From: Actibacterium sp. XHP0104
GTDB taxonomy: Bacteria; Pseudomonadota; Alphaproteobacteria; Rhodobacterales; Rhodobacteraceae
Length of the DNA: 64,000 nucleotides
Assembly: GCF_025751515.1 (NCBI RefSeq)
Contig: NZ_JAOWLE010000001.1
Span: 744,001-808,000, forward strand
Reading direction: 5' to 3'
The stretch's first letter is position 1, and the number at the start of each line of letters is the position of its first letter. Position numbers and translations under genes: made by a program. Shown here piece after piece: positions 11,354 to 23,454 of the stretch. Below the pieces are notes generated by a model. That model did no database searches. It saw nothing but the letters and a program-made list of their open reading frames with translations, and was not told the origin of the DNA.

Positions 11354-11379
11354 CCCCCCTCACGGACCACGGAACCTGC

Positions 11380-11469
11380 GGAGAGGTGCCGGAGTGGTCG
11401 AACGGGGCGGTCTCGAAAACCGTTGTGGGCGCAAGTCCACCCAGGGTTCGAATCCCTGTCTCTCCGCCA
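11380..11469 (+). tRNA. tRNA-Ser (anticodon CGA)
   Basis: A 90-base cloverleaf with encoded CCA. The acceptor stem GGAGAGG pairs with the 3' end (last pair G-U), the discriminator is G, the anticodon loop CTCGAAA gives CGA (reads UCG), a long variable arm is present as expected for serine, and the T arm contains GTTCGAATC. Confidence 0.96.
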
Positions 11470-11594
11470 TCATCCCTACGGATTATATATATTGCCCCCA
11501 CCGGGGGAACGACGTTCCACTTGGCGGTTCGGCGCCGATCTGTCATGTCTTGTGGCGTGTGGTCGTCGAACATCTTGCAACGATGGCCTGATTA

Positions 11595-11645
11595 GTATAC
11601 GACGGTATACATCAAGCGTGAGCGCCGGCTCGTCAGACATGTCTG
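11595..11645 (+). promoter_or_regulatory. Paired palindromes upstream of acnB
   Basis: Two copies of GTATAC separated by GACG (11595-11610) and a perfect 12-base palindrome CAGACATGTCTG (11634-11645) lie 46-96 bases before the acnB start. The GTATAC pair overlaps possible -10 hexamers, with TTGCAA at 11575-11580 as a possible -35. They look like repressor sites; the regulator is not identified. Confidence 0.45.
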
Positions 11646-11690
11646 TGGTCGGCGTTTGTGCTTGTTCTAACTCAAACCGTAGGGATCGTC

Positions 11691-14480
<2,790 letters not shown>

Positions 14481-14499
14481 GACGACCGGCAGAAAAGAC

Positions 14500-14532
14500 A
14501 GGGGCGGCGCAGGACACTGTGCCGCCCCTTTT
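14500..14532 (+). terminator. Rho-independent terminator of acnB
   Basis: Stem AGGGGCGGC / GCCGCCCCT with a 12-base loop followed by TTTT, 20 bases past the acnB stop. Confidence 0.85.
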
Positions 14533-14562
14533 CTATTGGCCTCCCTGCCCCGACATGGACGC

Positions 14563-14598
14563 AAAAAAATGCCTGCGGTCTTCTGGGACACGCAGGCA
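14563..14598 (-). terminator. Rho-independent terminator of the hyu-liv operon
   Basis: A perfect eight-base stem TGCCTGCG / CGCAGGCA with a 13-base loop. On the minus strand it is followed by seven T. It ends the long operon that finishes with the substrate-binding protein at 14664. Confidence 0.85.
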
Positions 14599-14663
14599 GT
14601 TGGCGCTTCTGACGCTCAGGAGGTCGGCCCGGGGCAGTCATGAAACCCTGCCCCGGCGGTGTA

Positions 14664-15833
14664 TCACTTCAGAAGCACATCCAGGGGAACCGGGGTCGAG
14701 ATCGTCCAGCTTCCGACAACGGCGGGCGTGCCGCTGCTGATTTCGACGATCTGCATTTCGGCCGAATTCTGGTGATGCAGCTGGTCCGAAAAGCTGCGCG
14801 GACCAAAGGCGGTTTCCTCACCCTGCATTTTCTCAAGCTCGGCGGTGACGGCCGCGCCATCCAGCGTGCCGGCGCGTTCCACGGCCTTGGCCCACAGGTC
14901 GATCAGCACATAGCCCGGATAGGCGTAAGAGCTGGCCGGGCGGCTGCCGGTGGCCTTTTCATAGGCCTGGTTAAAGGCCTCGACCGCCGGGCGCGGATCG
15001 TCGCCATAGATCGAGCCCTGAACCGGCACGATGAACCCGCTGAGATCGGGCGTGGCGTCCAGCCAATAGGACCCATCCACCGCCGAGCCGTTCAGGATCA
15101 GCGAGTTGATGCCCGCCGCACGAATCTGGCGCACGGCCGAGGCGGCACCGGGGATATACGAGCACAGCATGATCACGTCGGGCTCTTCAGACAGGGCTTT
15201 GATCCGGGTGATCTGGCTGGCGATCGAGGCGTCGCCGTTCTTGAACGTGTCGCGGCCCACGATTTCACCGCCCGCGGCCGGGAACATCCAGTCGAACCCG
15301 GTGCAGATCCCCTTGTTGTATTCGATGGTGGTATCCAGCAGCACATAACCGGTCTTGGCCTCGCGCTGGGCCATCGACCATTCGGCCATCGTGGCGCCCT
15401 GCACAGCGGCCAGAACCGAGGCCGAGAAACTGTTCGGCCCGACGCCCTGAATGCCCGCCTTGACGTCCTCGGCGCAGAGGAAGAACGAGTTCATGCCCTC
15501 GGATTCCGCAGCCAGCGCCGCCGGTGCGCCAAAGTCATAGTCGCAGGACACGATCAGCATGTCCGCGCCCTCGTCGATCAGTTGCAGGCCGGCGCTGGCC
15601 GACTGGGCCTGATCCGATTTGGTATCGGCCTGGGTCCAGACGATCTGCTTGCCCAGCAGGCCGCCATTGGCGTTGATCTCGTCGATACGGATACGCGCGG
15701 CGGTCGCGGCGGGGGTGTCATAGGCCTCGAGCCAGCCCGACTGGGCGATGGCAAAGCCGACGGTGATGTCGTCGGCCATGGCCGGGGCCGCAAGCCCAAG
15801 CGCCAGTGCCGTCGTGGTCAGGAAGGTTTTCAT
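14664..15833 (-). CDS. ABC transporter periplasmic substrate-binding protein (Liv/Leu-Ile-Val type)
   Basis: A 389-residue type I periplasmic binding protein with a signal peptide (MKTFLTTTALALGLAAPAMA). After cleavage it shows the family's opening VGFAIAQSGWLEAYD, the INANGGLLGKQI segment and a C-terminal YPGYVLIDLWAKAVERAG helix. Such proteins bind amino acids, urea, amides or aromatic acids; the neighbouring hyuA-hyuB genes suggest a cyclic amide or hydantoin-type ligand, by inference. It is the last gene of the operon, coupled to the permease gene by an ATGA overlap, with its own strong GAGGAG. Confidence 0.88.
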   Translation of the reverse strand: MKTFLTTTALALGLAAPAMADDITVGFAIAQSGWLEAYDTPAATAARIRIDEINANGGLLGKQIVWTQADTKSDQAQSASAGLQLIDEGADMLIVSCDYDFGAPAALAAESEGMNSFFLCAEDVKAGIQGVGPNSFSASVLAAVQGATMAEWSMAQREAKTGYVLLDTTIEYNKGICTGFDWMFPAAGGEIVGRDTFKNGDASIASQITRIKALSEEPDVIMLCSYIPGAASAVRQIRAAGINSLILNGSAVDGSYWLDATPDLSGFIVPVQGSIYGDDPRPAVEAFNQAYEKATGSRPASSYAYPGYVLIDLWAKAVERAGTLDGAAVTAELEKMQGEETAFGPRSFSDQLHHQNSAEMQIVEISSGTPAVVGSWTISTPVPLDVLLK

Positions 15834-16900
15834 GTGGTTACTCCTCTGTTGGTCGCAGTTTGTTGTTTGGGTTCGGCGCGGCGGCGGCCCAGCTGGAACT
15901 CGCGTCCGCCGGTCAGCCCGCCGGGCCGAATGATCAGGACCAGGATCATCACGACCCCGATCAGGATTTCCTGCGCGCCGCTGGGCAGCGCGAATTCGGT
16001 GGTGCCGATCTCGATGCCGCGTTCCATCCGGACCAGCGCCTCGATCAGCAGCGACAGCGCCACCACCCCGGTCACCGCGCCCGACAGTGAGCCGATGCCG
16101 CCCACCACCAGCATGGCCAGGGTGATGAAGGTGATGCCCAGGTAGAAGCTGCCGGGGTTCAGCACGCCCAGCGAATGGCCTAGCAGCGCGCCCGAAACTC
16201 CGGTGAAAAAGCCCGAGATCGTCATGGCCAGAACGCGGTGGCGATACATGCTGACACCCGAGGCGCGGGCGGCGACCTCATCCTCGCGGGTGGCGCGCAA
16301 GGCCAGGCCCGAGGCCGAGTTGGCATAGAAAGCCGCCACAAAGATCGCGGCCACGGCCCAGCCCAGCGTCACCCACTGATCGGCATAGCGCGCCAGGCCC
16401 ACCACCGACGAGGTGGCGCCGGTCACGCCTTCCCAGTTGGAATAGATGGTGTTGACGATGGCCAGAAAGGCGAATGTCGCGATCGAGGCGGCGATGCCAG
16501 ACAGCCGCAGGATCGCCGCGCCCGAGATCAACGCCACCGTGGCCGCCAAGAACCCGCCCGCGATCGCCGCCGGCAGGACCGGCCATTCGGCCTGCGCCAG
16601 CCATGGCCACAGGTCAGGCAGGAACAGCGCCTTGGTCTGCGGTTTCAGCGTCAGCCAGGCCGAGGCATAGGCCCCGATCGCCATGAACCCCGCATGGCCA
16701 AAGCTGACCACGCCCGAGTTGCCGACAAATATCCACAGGCCCACCACAAAGGTCACGCGGATCAGCGTCTGCGCCGCCATGCGGGCCATCGACTTGTCAC
16801 CCAGGGCGGTGGTCAGCACGACAAAGGCCAACAGCGCCAGCGCCAGGATGATCGGGGTAGACCAGGCCCGGATCCGGGCCGCTTGATGTTGGTTCGACAT
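15830..16900 (-). CDS. Branched-chain-type ABC transporter permease (LivM-like)
   Basis: A 356-residue inner-membrane permease with about nine hydrophobic segments. It carries the family's FVGNSGVVSFGHAGFMAIGAY block (about 56-76) and the EAA-like region ATREDEVAARASGV (about 204-217) that contacts the ATPase. The C-terminus ends in a short Arg-rich cytoplasmic tail. It lies three bases after the LivH-like gene and overlaps the binding-protein gene by four bases, so all subunits are co-translated. Confidence 0.88.
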   Translation of the reverse strand: MSNQHQAARIRAWSTPIILALALLAFVVLTTALGDKSMARMAAQTLIRVTFVVGLWIFVGNSGVVSFGHAGFMAIGAYASAWLTLKPQTKALFLPDLWPWLAQAEWPVLPAAIAGGFLAATVALISGAAILRLSGIAASIATFAFLAIVNTIYSNWEGVTGATSSVVGLARYADQWVTLGWAVAAIFVAAFYANSASGLALRATREDEVAARASGVSMYRHRVLAMTISGFFTGVSGALLGHSLGVLNPGSFYLGITFITLAMLVVGGIGSLSGAVTGVVALSLLIEALVRMERGIEIGTTEFALPSGAQEILIGVVMILVLIIRPGGLTGGREFQLGRRRAEPKQQTATNRGVTT

Positions 16901-16903
16901 GGT

Positions 16904-17818
16904 TCAGACCCTCGGCTTGGAATTGGGCGAGGCGAACAGACCCTGCGGCCGCAGCAGCAGGCAGACGATCACCAGCGTGTAGAGAAAGGCGTCGCGGAAC
17001 GGGCGCGCATCCAGCGGCAGAAAGGCCTGCAACAGCACCGACACGGCGCCAATCAGGAACCCGGCCGCAACCGCGCCCGGCAGGCTGCCCATGCCGCCGA
17101 TCACCGTGGCGATAAAGGCCACCAGCATGATCGACCCGCCCATGCGCACATCGGCAACACCGGTTTGGGTGACCATGATCATCGCCACCGCCGCCGCCAG
17201 CGCGCCCGACAGGGCAAAGGCGCCGGTGATCACCACATTGGCCCGCACACCCAGCATCCGCGCCATGGTGAAATTCTCGGCCGCGGCGCGCATCTCCAAC
17301 CCGATCCGGGTTTTCTTGAGCAACAGCGCCAGCCCCGACACCACCAGCAGTGTCGCGATGATGACGATCAGCTGCAACAGCGGCACGTCGGCGCCCGCGA
17401 CATGGATCGGGGTGTTGAGGCTGGGCCAAAGGCTGATCGCCTTGGGGCGGCTGCCATAGATGGCCAGCAACCCGTTCTGGATGACGAACCCCAGGGCAAA
17501 GGACGCGATCATCATCGCCACCGGGTCGGCCCGGCGGAAATGACGGAACACCACGTATTCGGATGTCATCGCCATCAGCGCGCCCAGGATCAGCAAGGCC
17601 GGGATCAGCACCAACGCCGGTGCCTTGCCCAGGAACATCACCGCGACCGCGTCGGTCGAGGGCACGATCAGGGCAAAGACGCAAAAGGCGATATATTCAC
17701 CATGAGCAAAGTTCACCAAATTCATCACGCCAAAGATCAGCGCGATACCAAGCGCGGCCATGGCGTAGATACCGCCCAGGCTGACCGCATCGAAAAACAG
17801 TTGAGCGACGGTTCCCAT
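16904..17818 (-). CDS. Branched-chain-type ABC transporter permease (LivH-like)
   Basis: A 304-residue membrane permease with the family's opening GGIYAMAALGIALIFGVMN and NFAHGEYIAF segments, a C-terminal GGMGSLPGAVAAGFLIG loop, and an EAA-like RAAAENFTMARMLGV stretch. The ATG at 17818 overlaps the stop of the upstream ATPase gene; a GTG one codon earlier is also possible. It forms the membrane heterodimer with the LivM-like subunit. Confidence 0.87.
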   Translation of the reverse strand: MGTVAQLFFDAVSLGGIYAMAALGIALIFGVMNLVNFAHGEYIAFCVFALIVPSTDAVAVMFLGKAPALVLIPALLILGALMAMTSEYVVFRHFRRADPVAMMIASFALGFVIQNGLLAIYGSRPKAISLWPSLNTPIHVAGADVPLLQLIVIIATLLVVSGLALLLKKTRIGLEMRAAAENFTMARMLGVRANVVITGAFALSGALAAAVAMIMVTQTGVADVRMGGSIMLVAFIATVIGGMGSLPGAVAAGFLIGAVSVLLQAFLPLDARPFRDAFLYTLVIVCLLLRPQGLFASPNSKPRV

Positions 17819-18549
17819 CACGCGTCCTCCGTTTTGGCGCCGCCGAAATAGGCGTCTTTCAGCAGATCCTTTTCGGCGAATTCACGGGCATCGCCCTGAT
17901 CCACGATCGCGCCCCCGCGCAGCAGAACCATCCGGCCGCCAACGCGCGCCGCGCGGGCCGAGCTTTGCTCGACAATCAAGAGGGTTAGGCCACGTTCCTG
18001 TTGCAGTGCGACAAGCGTGTCATAGACCTGATCGACGATATTTGGCGCCAGCCCCAATGACGGCTCGTCGACCATCATCAGCTTGGGGTTGGTCATCAGC
18101 GCCCGCCCGATCGCCAGCATCTGCTGCTGACCACCCGACAGCGCCCCGGCGCTGGCATTGCGGCGCTGACCCAGGATCGGGAAAGCGTCATAGATTTCAG
18201 CGATATCCGACTCGATCGCGCTGCGGTCGCGGCGGATGCCGGTGCCCACGCGCAGGTTTTCCTCGACGGTCATGCTGCCAAAGATCTCGCGGCCCTCGGG
18301 CACCATCGACAGGCCCTGGCGCGCGATGGCCTCGGGCGGGCGGCCGGTCAGGATTGTGCCGTCCATCTCGATCCGGCCATGGCTGGTCGCCACCGCCCCC
18401 GAGATCGCCCGCAACAGCGATGACTTTCCCGCGCCGTTCGGGCCCGAGATGAACATTCGCTCGCCCTCATTGAGATGCAGCGAAACATCGTTCAGCGCCG
18501 GCACCTTGCCATAGCGGACCGAGACATCGAAAACTCCGAGCTTGGCCAT
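17818..18549 (-). CDS. ABC transporter ATP-binding protein (LivF-like)
   Basis: A 243-residue ATPase of the importer. Walker A is GPNGAGKSS near 37-45, the signature LSGGQQQM near 137-144 and Walker B LMMVDEPSLGL near 157-167. It closely follows the LivF pattern with ARQGLSMVPEGREIF before the signature. The ATG overlaps the TGA of the LivG-like gene, and its own stop overlaps the LivH-like start. Confidence 0.9.
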   Translation of the reverse strand: MAKLGVFDVSVRYGKVPALNDVSLHLNEGERMFISGPNGAGKSSLLRAISGAVATSHGRIEMDGTILTGRPPEAIARQGLSMVPEGREIFGSMTVEENLRVGTGIRRDRSAIESDIAEIYDAFPILGQRRNASAGALSGGQQQMLAIGRALMTNPKLMMVDEPSLGLAPNIVDQVYDTLVALQQERGLTLLIVEQSSARAARVGGRMVLLRGGAIVDQGDAREFAEKDLLKDAYFGGAKTEDA

Positions 18550-19301
18550 CACGCGGCCTCCTGGTCTGCGCCCAGATAGGCGTCGCGCACGCGGGCGCTG
18601 GACAGGATGACATCGGCGTCGCCCTCTTCGATCACCTGCCCCGCATCCAGCACGTAGACATGGTGCGACACCGACAGGACCAGCCCGACATTGTGCTCGA
18701 TCAGCAGAACGCCGGTGCCCAGTTCGGCGGCGACGCGGGTGATCAGGGTTGCCAGCTCGGCGGCCTCTGTTTCGGACATGCCTGCCGCCGGTTCGTCCAG
18801 CAGCAGGAAATCGGGCGCGAACATCAGCGCCCGGGCGATGCCGACGCGGCGCTCATCGGTATAGGGCAGGCCCGCGGCGGGCAGATGGGCCAGGTGCGTG
18901 GCCTCCATCCAGTCCAGCACGCGCATCGCCTCGGCCTCGCTGGCGCGGCGGGAATGGCCCAGGCCCACGCCGGTGACGGCCAGGTTGTCGAGCACATCCA
19001 GCCCGGCAAACAGCCGCCCCGCTTGAAAGGTCCGCGCCACGCCCGAGCGGCGCAGGGCATGTGCGGGCAGGTTGCCCACATCCCTGCCGCCCAGGGTGAC
19101 CGCGCCGGTGGTCGGGGCCTGGAACCCGGTCAACACGTTGACCATGGTCGTCTTGCCCGCGCCATTCGGCCCGATCAGCCCGTGGACCGCCCCCGGGGTG
19201 ATCGACAGCGTCACGTTGGTCAGCGCCTTGAAGCCGCCAAACGCCACCGTCACCCCGGACGCCATCAGCGCCCGCCCGTCGTGGTGTTCACGCCGGGCCA
19301 C
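18549..19301 (-). CDS. ABC transporter ATP-binding protein (LivG-like)
   Basis: A 250-residue ATPase. Walker A is GPNGAGKTT near 43-51, with RSGVARTFQAGRLFAGLDV after it and Walker B FLLLDEPAAGMS near 168-179. The signature region is altered: where LSGGQ is expected the sequence reads LPYTDERRVGIARAL, as in many LivG proteins. The start is GTG at 19301, two bases after the hyuA stop; an ATG 12 codons later (19265) is an alternative and nearer the conserved core. Confidence 0.87.
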   Translation of the reverse strand: MARREHHDGRALMASGVTVAFGGFKALTNVTLSITPGAVHGLIGPNGAGKTTMVNVLTGFQAPTTGAVTLGGRDVGNLPAHALRRSGVARTFQAGRLFAGLDVLDNLAVTGVGLGHSRRASEAEAMRVLDWMEATHLAHLPAAGLPYTDERRVGIARALMFAPDFLLLDEPAAGMSETEAAELATLITRVAAELGTGVLLIEHNVGLVLSVSHHVYVLDAGQVIEEGDADVILSSARVRDAYLGADQEAA

Positions 19302-19303
19302 GA

Positions 19304-21430
19304 TCAGGCCTCGACCAGGTCTTGCGACCGCTCTGCGCTGCCGGCGTCGGCGCTGCCATCGGCGGTGACGACATAGACACCGCTTTCATGCAGGCTGACG
19401 GTCCAGCCGGGCTCAATCACGATGGTGGTGGTGACCTCTTCGATCACGGCGGGACCGTGCAGCGTGTCACCGGCACCCAGCGACGAGCCGTCATAGACCG
19501 GCGTGTCCTGAGCGATGCCATCGGCGTTGAAGACCATCGGGCGGGTGCCCTTGAGGCTTTCATGCGCGCCCTTGCCCGCATCGATATGCATCCGCTTGGG
19601 CTTGTCGACATGGCCCGCGATGGTGCTTTCGACGTTCACCACCTCGACGGCGCTGTGCGGTTCGTCATAGGTGTAAAGCGCCTTGTGGCGGGCGTGGAAG
19701 GCGGCCTTGATGTCCTCGAGCGTCGCCTCGGTCACCTCGAACGGGTCGATCTCGACGGTGCATTCATGCACCTGCCCGACATAGCGCATGTCAAGGCTGC
19801 GGCGGATCGAGATCCGGTCTTCGGCAAAGCCGTCACCGGCCAGGTCCTCGCGGCCACGGGTTTCAAGCCCGTTGAACAGATCGTCCAGCGTCTTGGCGGC
19901 CTCGGCGCCTTCGAGGCGGATCGGGGCGGGCGCCATGTAGTTGTATTTGACGTCCGAAATGATCTGCCCATAGGCGCAGAGCCCCGAGGCCAGTTTCGAG
20001 ATCAGCACCTTGGTGATGCCCATCTCGCGGGCCAGGGCGGTGATATGCGCGCCGGTCGCGCCCCCTGCCCCCATCAGCACGAAATCGCGCGGGTCATAGC
20101 CCCGTTCGACCGACACGCGGCGGATGGCGTTGACCATGTTGTTGTTGACGATGGTGAACATGCCATAGGCGGCTTTCTCGACCGAGATGCCCAGCGGATC
20201 GGCCAGACGGGTCTTGATCGCCTCGCGGGCCTTGGCCACGTCCAGCGGCAGGCGCCCGCCGACCAGGCCGTCGGCATTCAGATAGCCCATGACAAGGTTA
20301 GCGTCGGTGGTGGTGGGCTGGGTGCCGCCCTGGCTGTAGCAGGCCGGTCCGGGCTCCGAGCCCGCCGATTGCGGCCCCATCTGCATCAGGCCCATGCTGT
20401 CGATCCAGCCGATCGAGCCGCCGCCCGCGCCCAGGGTTTCCACCTGGATCATCGGAATGCCGATGCGATAGCGCAGGAAGTCGATGTTCTTGTTGACGTT
20501 GGCCTGGCCGTCCTTGGTCAGGGTGATGTCGAACGAGGTGCCGCCCATGTCGCAGGTGATGATGTTCTTGTCACCCCAGGGCGCGGCCACGTCCAGCGCG
20601 GCCTGCGGTGCCGAGGCCGGGCCCGAGTTGATCGCATAGACCGACTGATCCGACACGACCTTGCCAAGCGCCAGACCGCCGTTCGACTGGAAGTAGCGCA
20701 CCGGGTGCTGGCTGCCCAGCTCGCGGAAATAGGCGTCGATGGCCTCGACATAGCGTTGCAGGATCGGCGCCAGATAGGCGTTCACGATCGCGGTCGAGGT
20801 GCGGGTGTATTCGCGGACCTGCGGATAGAGCTGGCTGCCGATGGTCAGGCGCACGCCGGGCATCATCTCGCGCACGATCTCGGCGGCGCGGGTTTCATGC
20901 TCGGGGTGCAGGACAGACCAGACAAAGCTGATGGCGACCGATTCCACGCCCTCGGCGATGAAATAGCGGCAGGCCTCGCGCACGTCGTCCTCGTTCATCG
21001 GGGTCTTGACCGACCCGTCCGAGATCACCCGTTCGCGCACGCCCTTGCGCAGGTGGCGGGGCACCAGCATGGTCGCGGGCGGATAGTCGGGATCATAGCG
21101 ATAGCCGTCTTCCTTGTGGCCAAGGCGGATCTCGATACTGTCCTCGTGGCCCTTGGTGGCAATCAGGCCGGTTTTCGCGCCGTTATGGGTGATCAGCGCG
21201 TTCAGGCCCACGGTTGTGCCGTTGATGCACAGGTCCGAGTTCGAGACGATCTCCTGCGGGGTCAGGCCGGTTTCCTCGGTGATCAGCGCCAGGCCGTTCT
21301 TGATGGCCTTGGTCGGCTCGGTCGGGGTTGAAAGAACCTTGAAGATCCGCAGGCCGCCCTTGGCGTCGGCAAGGATGAAATCGGTGAAGGTGCCGCCGGC
21401 ATCAATGCCCAGACGATATTGAGTACGCAT
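19304..21430 (-). CDS. hyuA: Hydantoinase/oxoprolinase family, subunit A
   Basis: A 708-residue ATP-using amidohydrolase subunit of the N-methylhydantoinase/5-oxoprolinase/caprolactamase family. The N-terminal actin-like domain begins GIDAGGTFTDF (about 8-18); the second phosphate loop CDMGGTSFDI lies near 293-302 and a GAGGATGAH motif near 455-463. It pairs with HyuB, 25 bases upstream, to phosphorylate and open a cyclic amide. Position between hyuB and a complete importer suggests the substrate enters through that importer. Exact substrate (hydantoin, 5-oxoproline, a lactam) cannot be fixed from sequence. Confidence 0.88.
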   Translation of the reverse strand: MRTQYRLGIDAGGTFTDFILADAKGGLRIFKVLSTPTEPTKAIKNGLALITEETGLTPQEIVSNSDLCINGTTVGLNALITHNGAKTGLIATKGHEDSIEIRLGHKEDGYRYDPDYPPATMLVPRHLRKGVRERVISDGSVKTPMNEDDVREACRYFIAEGVESVAISFVWSVLHPEHETRAAEIVREMMPGVRLTIGSQLYPQVREYTRTSTAIVNAYLAPILQRYVEAIDAYFRELGSQHPVRYFQSNGGLALGKVVSDQSVYAINSGPASAPQAALDVAAPWGDKNIITCDMGGTSFDITLTKDGQANVNKNIDFLRYRIGIPMIQVETLGAGGGSIGWIDSMGLMQMGPQSAGSEPGPACYSQGGTQPTTTDANLVMGYLNADGLVGGRLPLDVAKAREAIKTRLADPLGISVEKAAYGMFTIVNNNMVNAIRRVSVERGYDPRDFVLMGAGGATGAHITALAREMGITKVLISKLASGLCAYGQIISDVKYNYMAPAPIRLEGAEAAKTLDDLFNGLETRGREDLAGDGFAEDRISIRRSLDMRYVGQVHECTVEIDPFEVTEATLEDIKAAFHARHKALYTYDEPHSAVEVVNVESTIAGHVDKPKRMHIDAGKGAHESLKGTRPMVFNADGIAQDTPVYDGSSLGAGDTLHGPAVIEEVTTTIVIEPGWTVSLHESGVYVVTADGSADAGSAERSQDLVEA

Positions 21431-21455
21431 AGTCTTTTCCTTTCCTGTCAGGGCT

Positions 21456-23207
21456 TTAGTTGGCAGCGCGTGCTGCGGTGGTCGCGGCCTGGTCGACGGT
21501 CAGCGTCTCGGGGTCCGAGATCACCACGCCGTAATCCAGCCGCGCGCCTTCGATCGAGACCAAGCCGTTGCGCACGTCTTCGACAACCTTCAGCACGTCG
21601 CGCTCATAGGCATTGCCATAGCCGCCGCCGCCGGGGTTGAGGTTGGCCGCGATCTCGCCGGGCTTGATGGTTTCGATGACGTTGTCGGTGATGATCTGGG
21701 TGTCACCATTGCGGGTGATTTCCAGGCGGCCGACCTTCTTGTGCACCATTTCCGATTTCGCACCGGCCGCGCCCATGGCGGGGATGCGGCGGCCTTCGCC
21801 GAAGGTGACAAGGGTCATGTCGCTGTCCAGCGGCTCGACCGCCCAGCGGGTGCCCGACCCGCCGCGGAACTTGCCCGCGCCGCCGCTGTCGGTCATCAGG
21901 CCGTATTCGTGGATGATGATCGGATAGCTGTGTTCCAGCATCTCGATATCGCCCGAGGTCAGCGCGCCGAAACAGCATTCCGGGCCGCAGGCGTGCCAGC
22001 CGTCCTGGCTGGCCGTGGCGCCGGCGCCCGAGATGATCGAGGCCAGAACCATGGTCACGTATTCCTCGTCGTGGCGGTTGTCCCAGCCGGCGATGTTACA
22101 GCCGTTGGCATGGCCCCAGCTGGCCGAAACCTTTTCAGGCGCGGCCTGTTCAAAGGCCAGGCGCACGGCGTCGGTCAGGGTTTCCATCGGCGTGGTGGTG
22201 CAGTTCATATGCGGCGCGGGCGCCTTGGCGTTGCACAGCGTGCCCTTGGGGCCCATGTCGGTGCTGACGCAGCGATAGAGGCCCTCGTTATAGGGCGGCG
22301 GCAGCTGGGCGAACATCATCAGGCCCAGGTAGACGCCCGAGTGGCTGTTGCCCTCGTACGAGTTGATGAAATACGGGATCTGCGGCGGCGACGCGATTTC
22401 GATGTGACAGCCGTCGCCCTCGATGGTGACGGTGGCGGTGATCTCGAAATCGCCAAAGCCGTGGCCGGCATCCTCAAGGATCGCGGTGCCGGTATAGGTG
22501 CCGTCCTTGACGCCGCCGATCAGCTTGCGCATGTGGGCCTCGGCCATGTCCAGCAGCTCGGCGATACAGGCCTGGACCACGTCCTTGCCGTATTTGTCCA
22601 TCAGGTTGCGCAGGTTGCGCGCGCCGACCTGGCAGGCGCCGATCAGCGCGTTGAAATCACCCTCTTGGTCGCGGCGGGCGCGCATGTTGGTCAGCAGCAG
22701 GTTGATGACATCCTCGCGCGGCTTACCGCGATCCCACAGCTTGACGGGCGGAATTCGCAGGCCCTCGGCAAAGATCTCCTTGGCCTCGGGGTTGTAGCCG
22801 GCTGGAACCGGGCCGCCGATATCGGTCAGGTGGCCCTTGCAGACCGTCCAGAACACCAGCTCGCCCTCGTAGAACACCGGGTAATACATGCAGGTGTCGA
22901 TGATGTGGCTGCCGCCATAGGCGGGGTCATTGTGCAGGATCAGGTCGCCCTCGTTGATGTCGCCTTCGAAGAAGTTGGCGACCGACTTCATCGCCGGGAT
23001 CAGCGAGCCGAGGTGAATCGGGATGTCCTGCCCCTGCAGGATCATTTCGGGCGTGTGGTTGAACAGCGCGGTCGAATAGTCGTGCGCCAGGTTGAACACC
23101 GAGCTGCGCGCGGTCTTTTCCAGCGCCAGGGTCATTTCGCGCTGGGTGGTTTCAAGCACCCCGCGCACGACCGAAAGCGTGATCGGATCCACCTTGGTTT
23201 TGGCCAT
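21456..23207 (-). CDS. hyuB: Hydantoinase/oxoprolinase family, subunit B
   Basis: A 583-residue HyuB-type subunit. It starts at 23207 (MAKTKVDPITLSVVRG), with AGAGGAAG upstream; the open frame runs over 100 codons further without homologous character. Family blocks are visible: PEMILQGQDIPIHLGS (about 68-83), DIGGPVPAGYN (about 138-148) and the C-terminal NLNPGGGGYGNAYERD (near 535-550). It is the first gene of the operon, so the promoter should lie in 23208-23454, shared with the divergent AraC-type gene. Confidence 0.87.
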   Translation of the reverse strand: MAKTKVDPITLSVVRGVLETTQREMTLALEKTARSSVFNLAHDYSTALFNHTPEMILQGQDIPIHLGSLIPAMKSVANFFEGDINEGDLILHNDPAYGGSHIIDTCMYYPVFYEGELVFWTVCKGHLTDIGGPVPAGYNPEAKEIFAEGLRIPPVKLWDRGKPREDVINLLLTNMRARRDQEGDFNALIGACQVGARNLRNLMDKYGKDVVQACIAELLDMAEAHMRKLIGGVKDGTYTGTAILEDAGHGFGDFEITATVTIEGDGCHIEIASPPQIPYFINSYEGNSHSGVYLGLMMFAQLPPPYNEGLYRCVSTDMGPKGTLCNAKAPAPHMNCTTTPMETLTDAVRLAFEQAAPEKVSASWGHANGCNIAGWDNRHDEEYVTMVLASIISGAGATASQDGWHACGPECCFGALTSGDIEMLEHSYPIIIHEYGLMTDSGGAGKFRGGSGTRWAVEPLDSDMTLVTFGEGRRIPAMGAAGAKSEMVHKKVGRLEITRNGDTQIITDNVIETIKPGEIAANLNPGGGGYGNAYERDVLKVVEDVRNGLVSIEGARLDYGVVISDPETLTVDQAATTAARAAN

Positions 23208-23347
23208 GTCTTTACTTCCTCTGCTTATGCGCCCACGGGCCGGCCGGGTCGCTCGGGCCTGTGCAGGCACGGTCGAAACGCGGCGGAACCGAGAGCATCT
23301 GATCTCTGCCTCAAGGCTGCCTGCGAACCGGGTTTCTGGCTTGACGC

Positions 23348-23379
23348 TGGGCGCAGAACCTTTTGCATTTGGGCGCAGA
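23348..23379. promoter_or_regulatory. Direct repeats, probable AraC-type operator
   Basis: TGGGCGCAGA occurs at 23348-23357 and again at 23370-23379, 22 bases apart, that is about two helical turns. This is the usual geometry for an AraC-family dimer. It sits between hyuB and the divergent AraC-type gene. Confidence 0.5.
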
Positions 23380-23454
23380 GGATCAGAAACCCCTTTGTAA
23401 TAAGGGCGTGCGCGCGTAATCTCGGTTAGCCATTCTTTTGGGAGGAGGAGTGGG

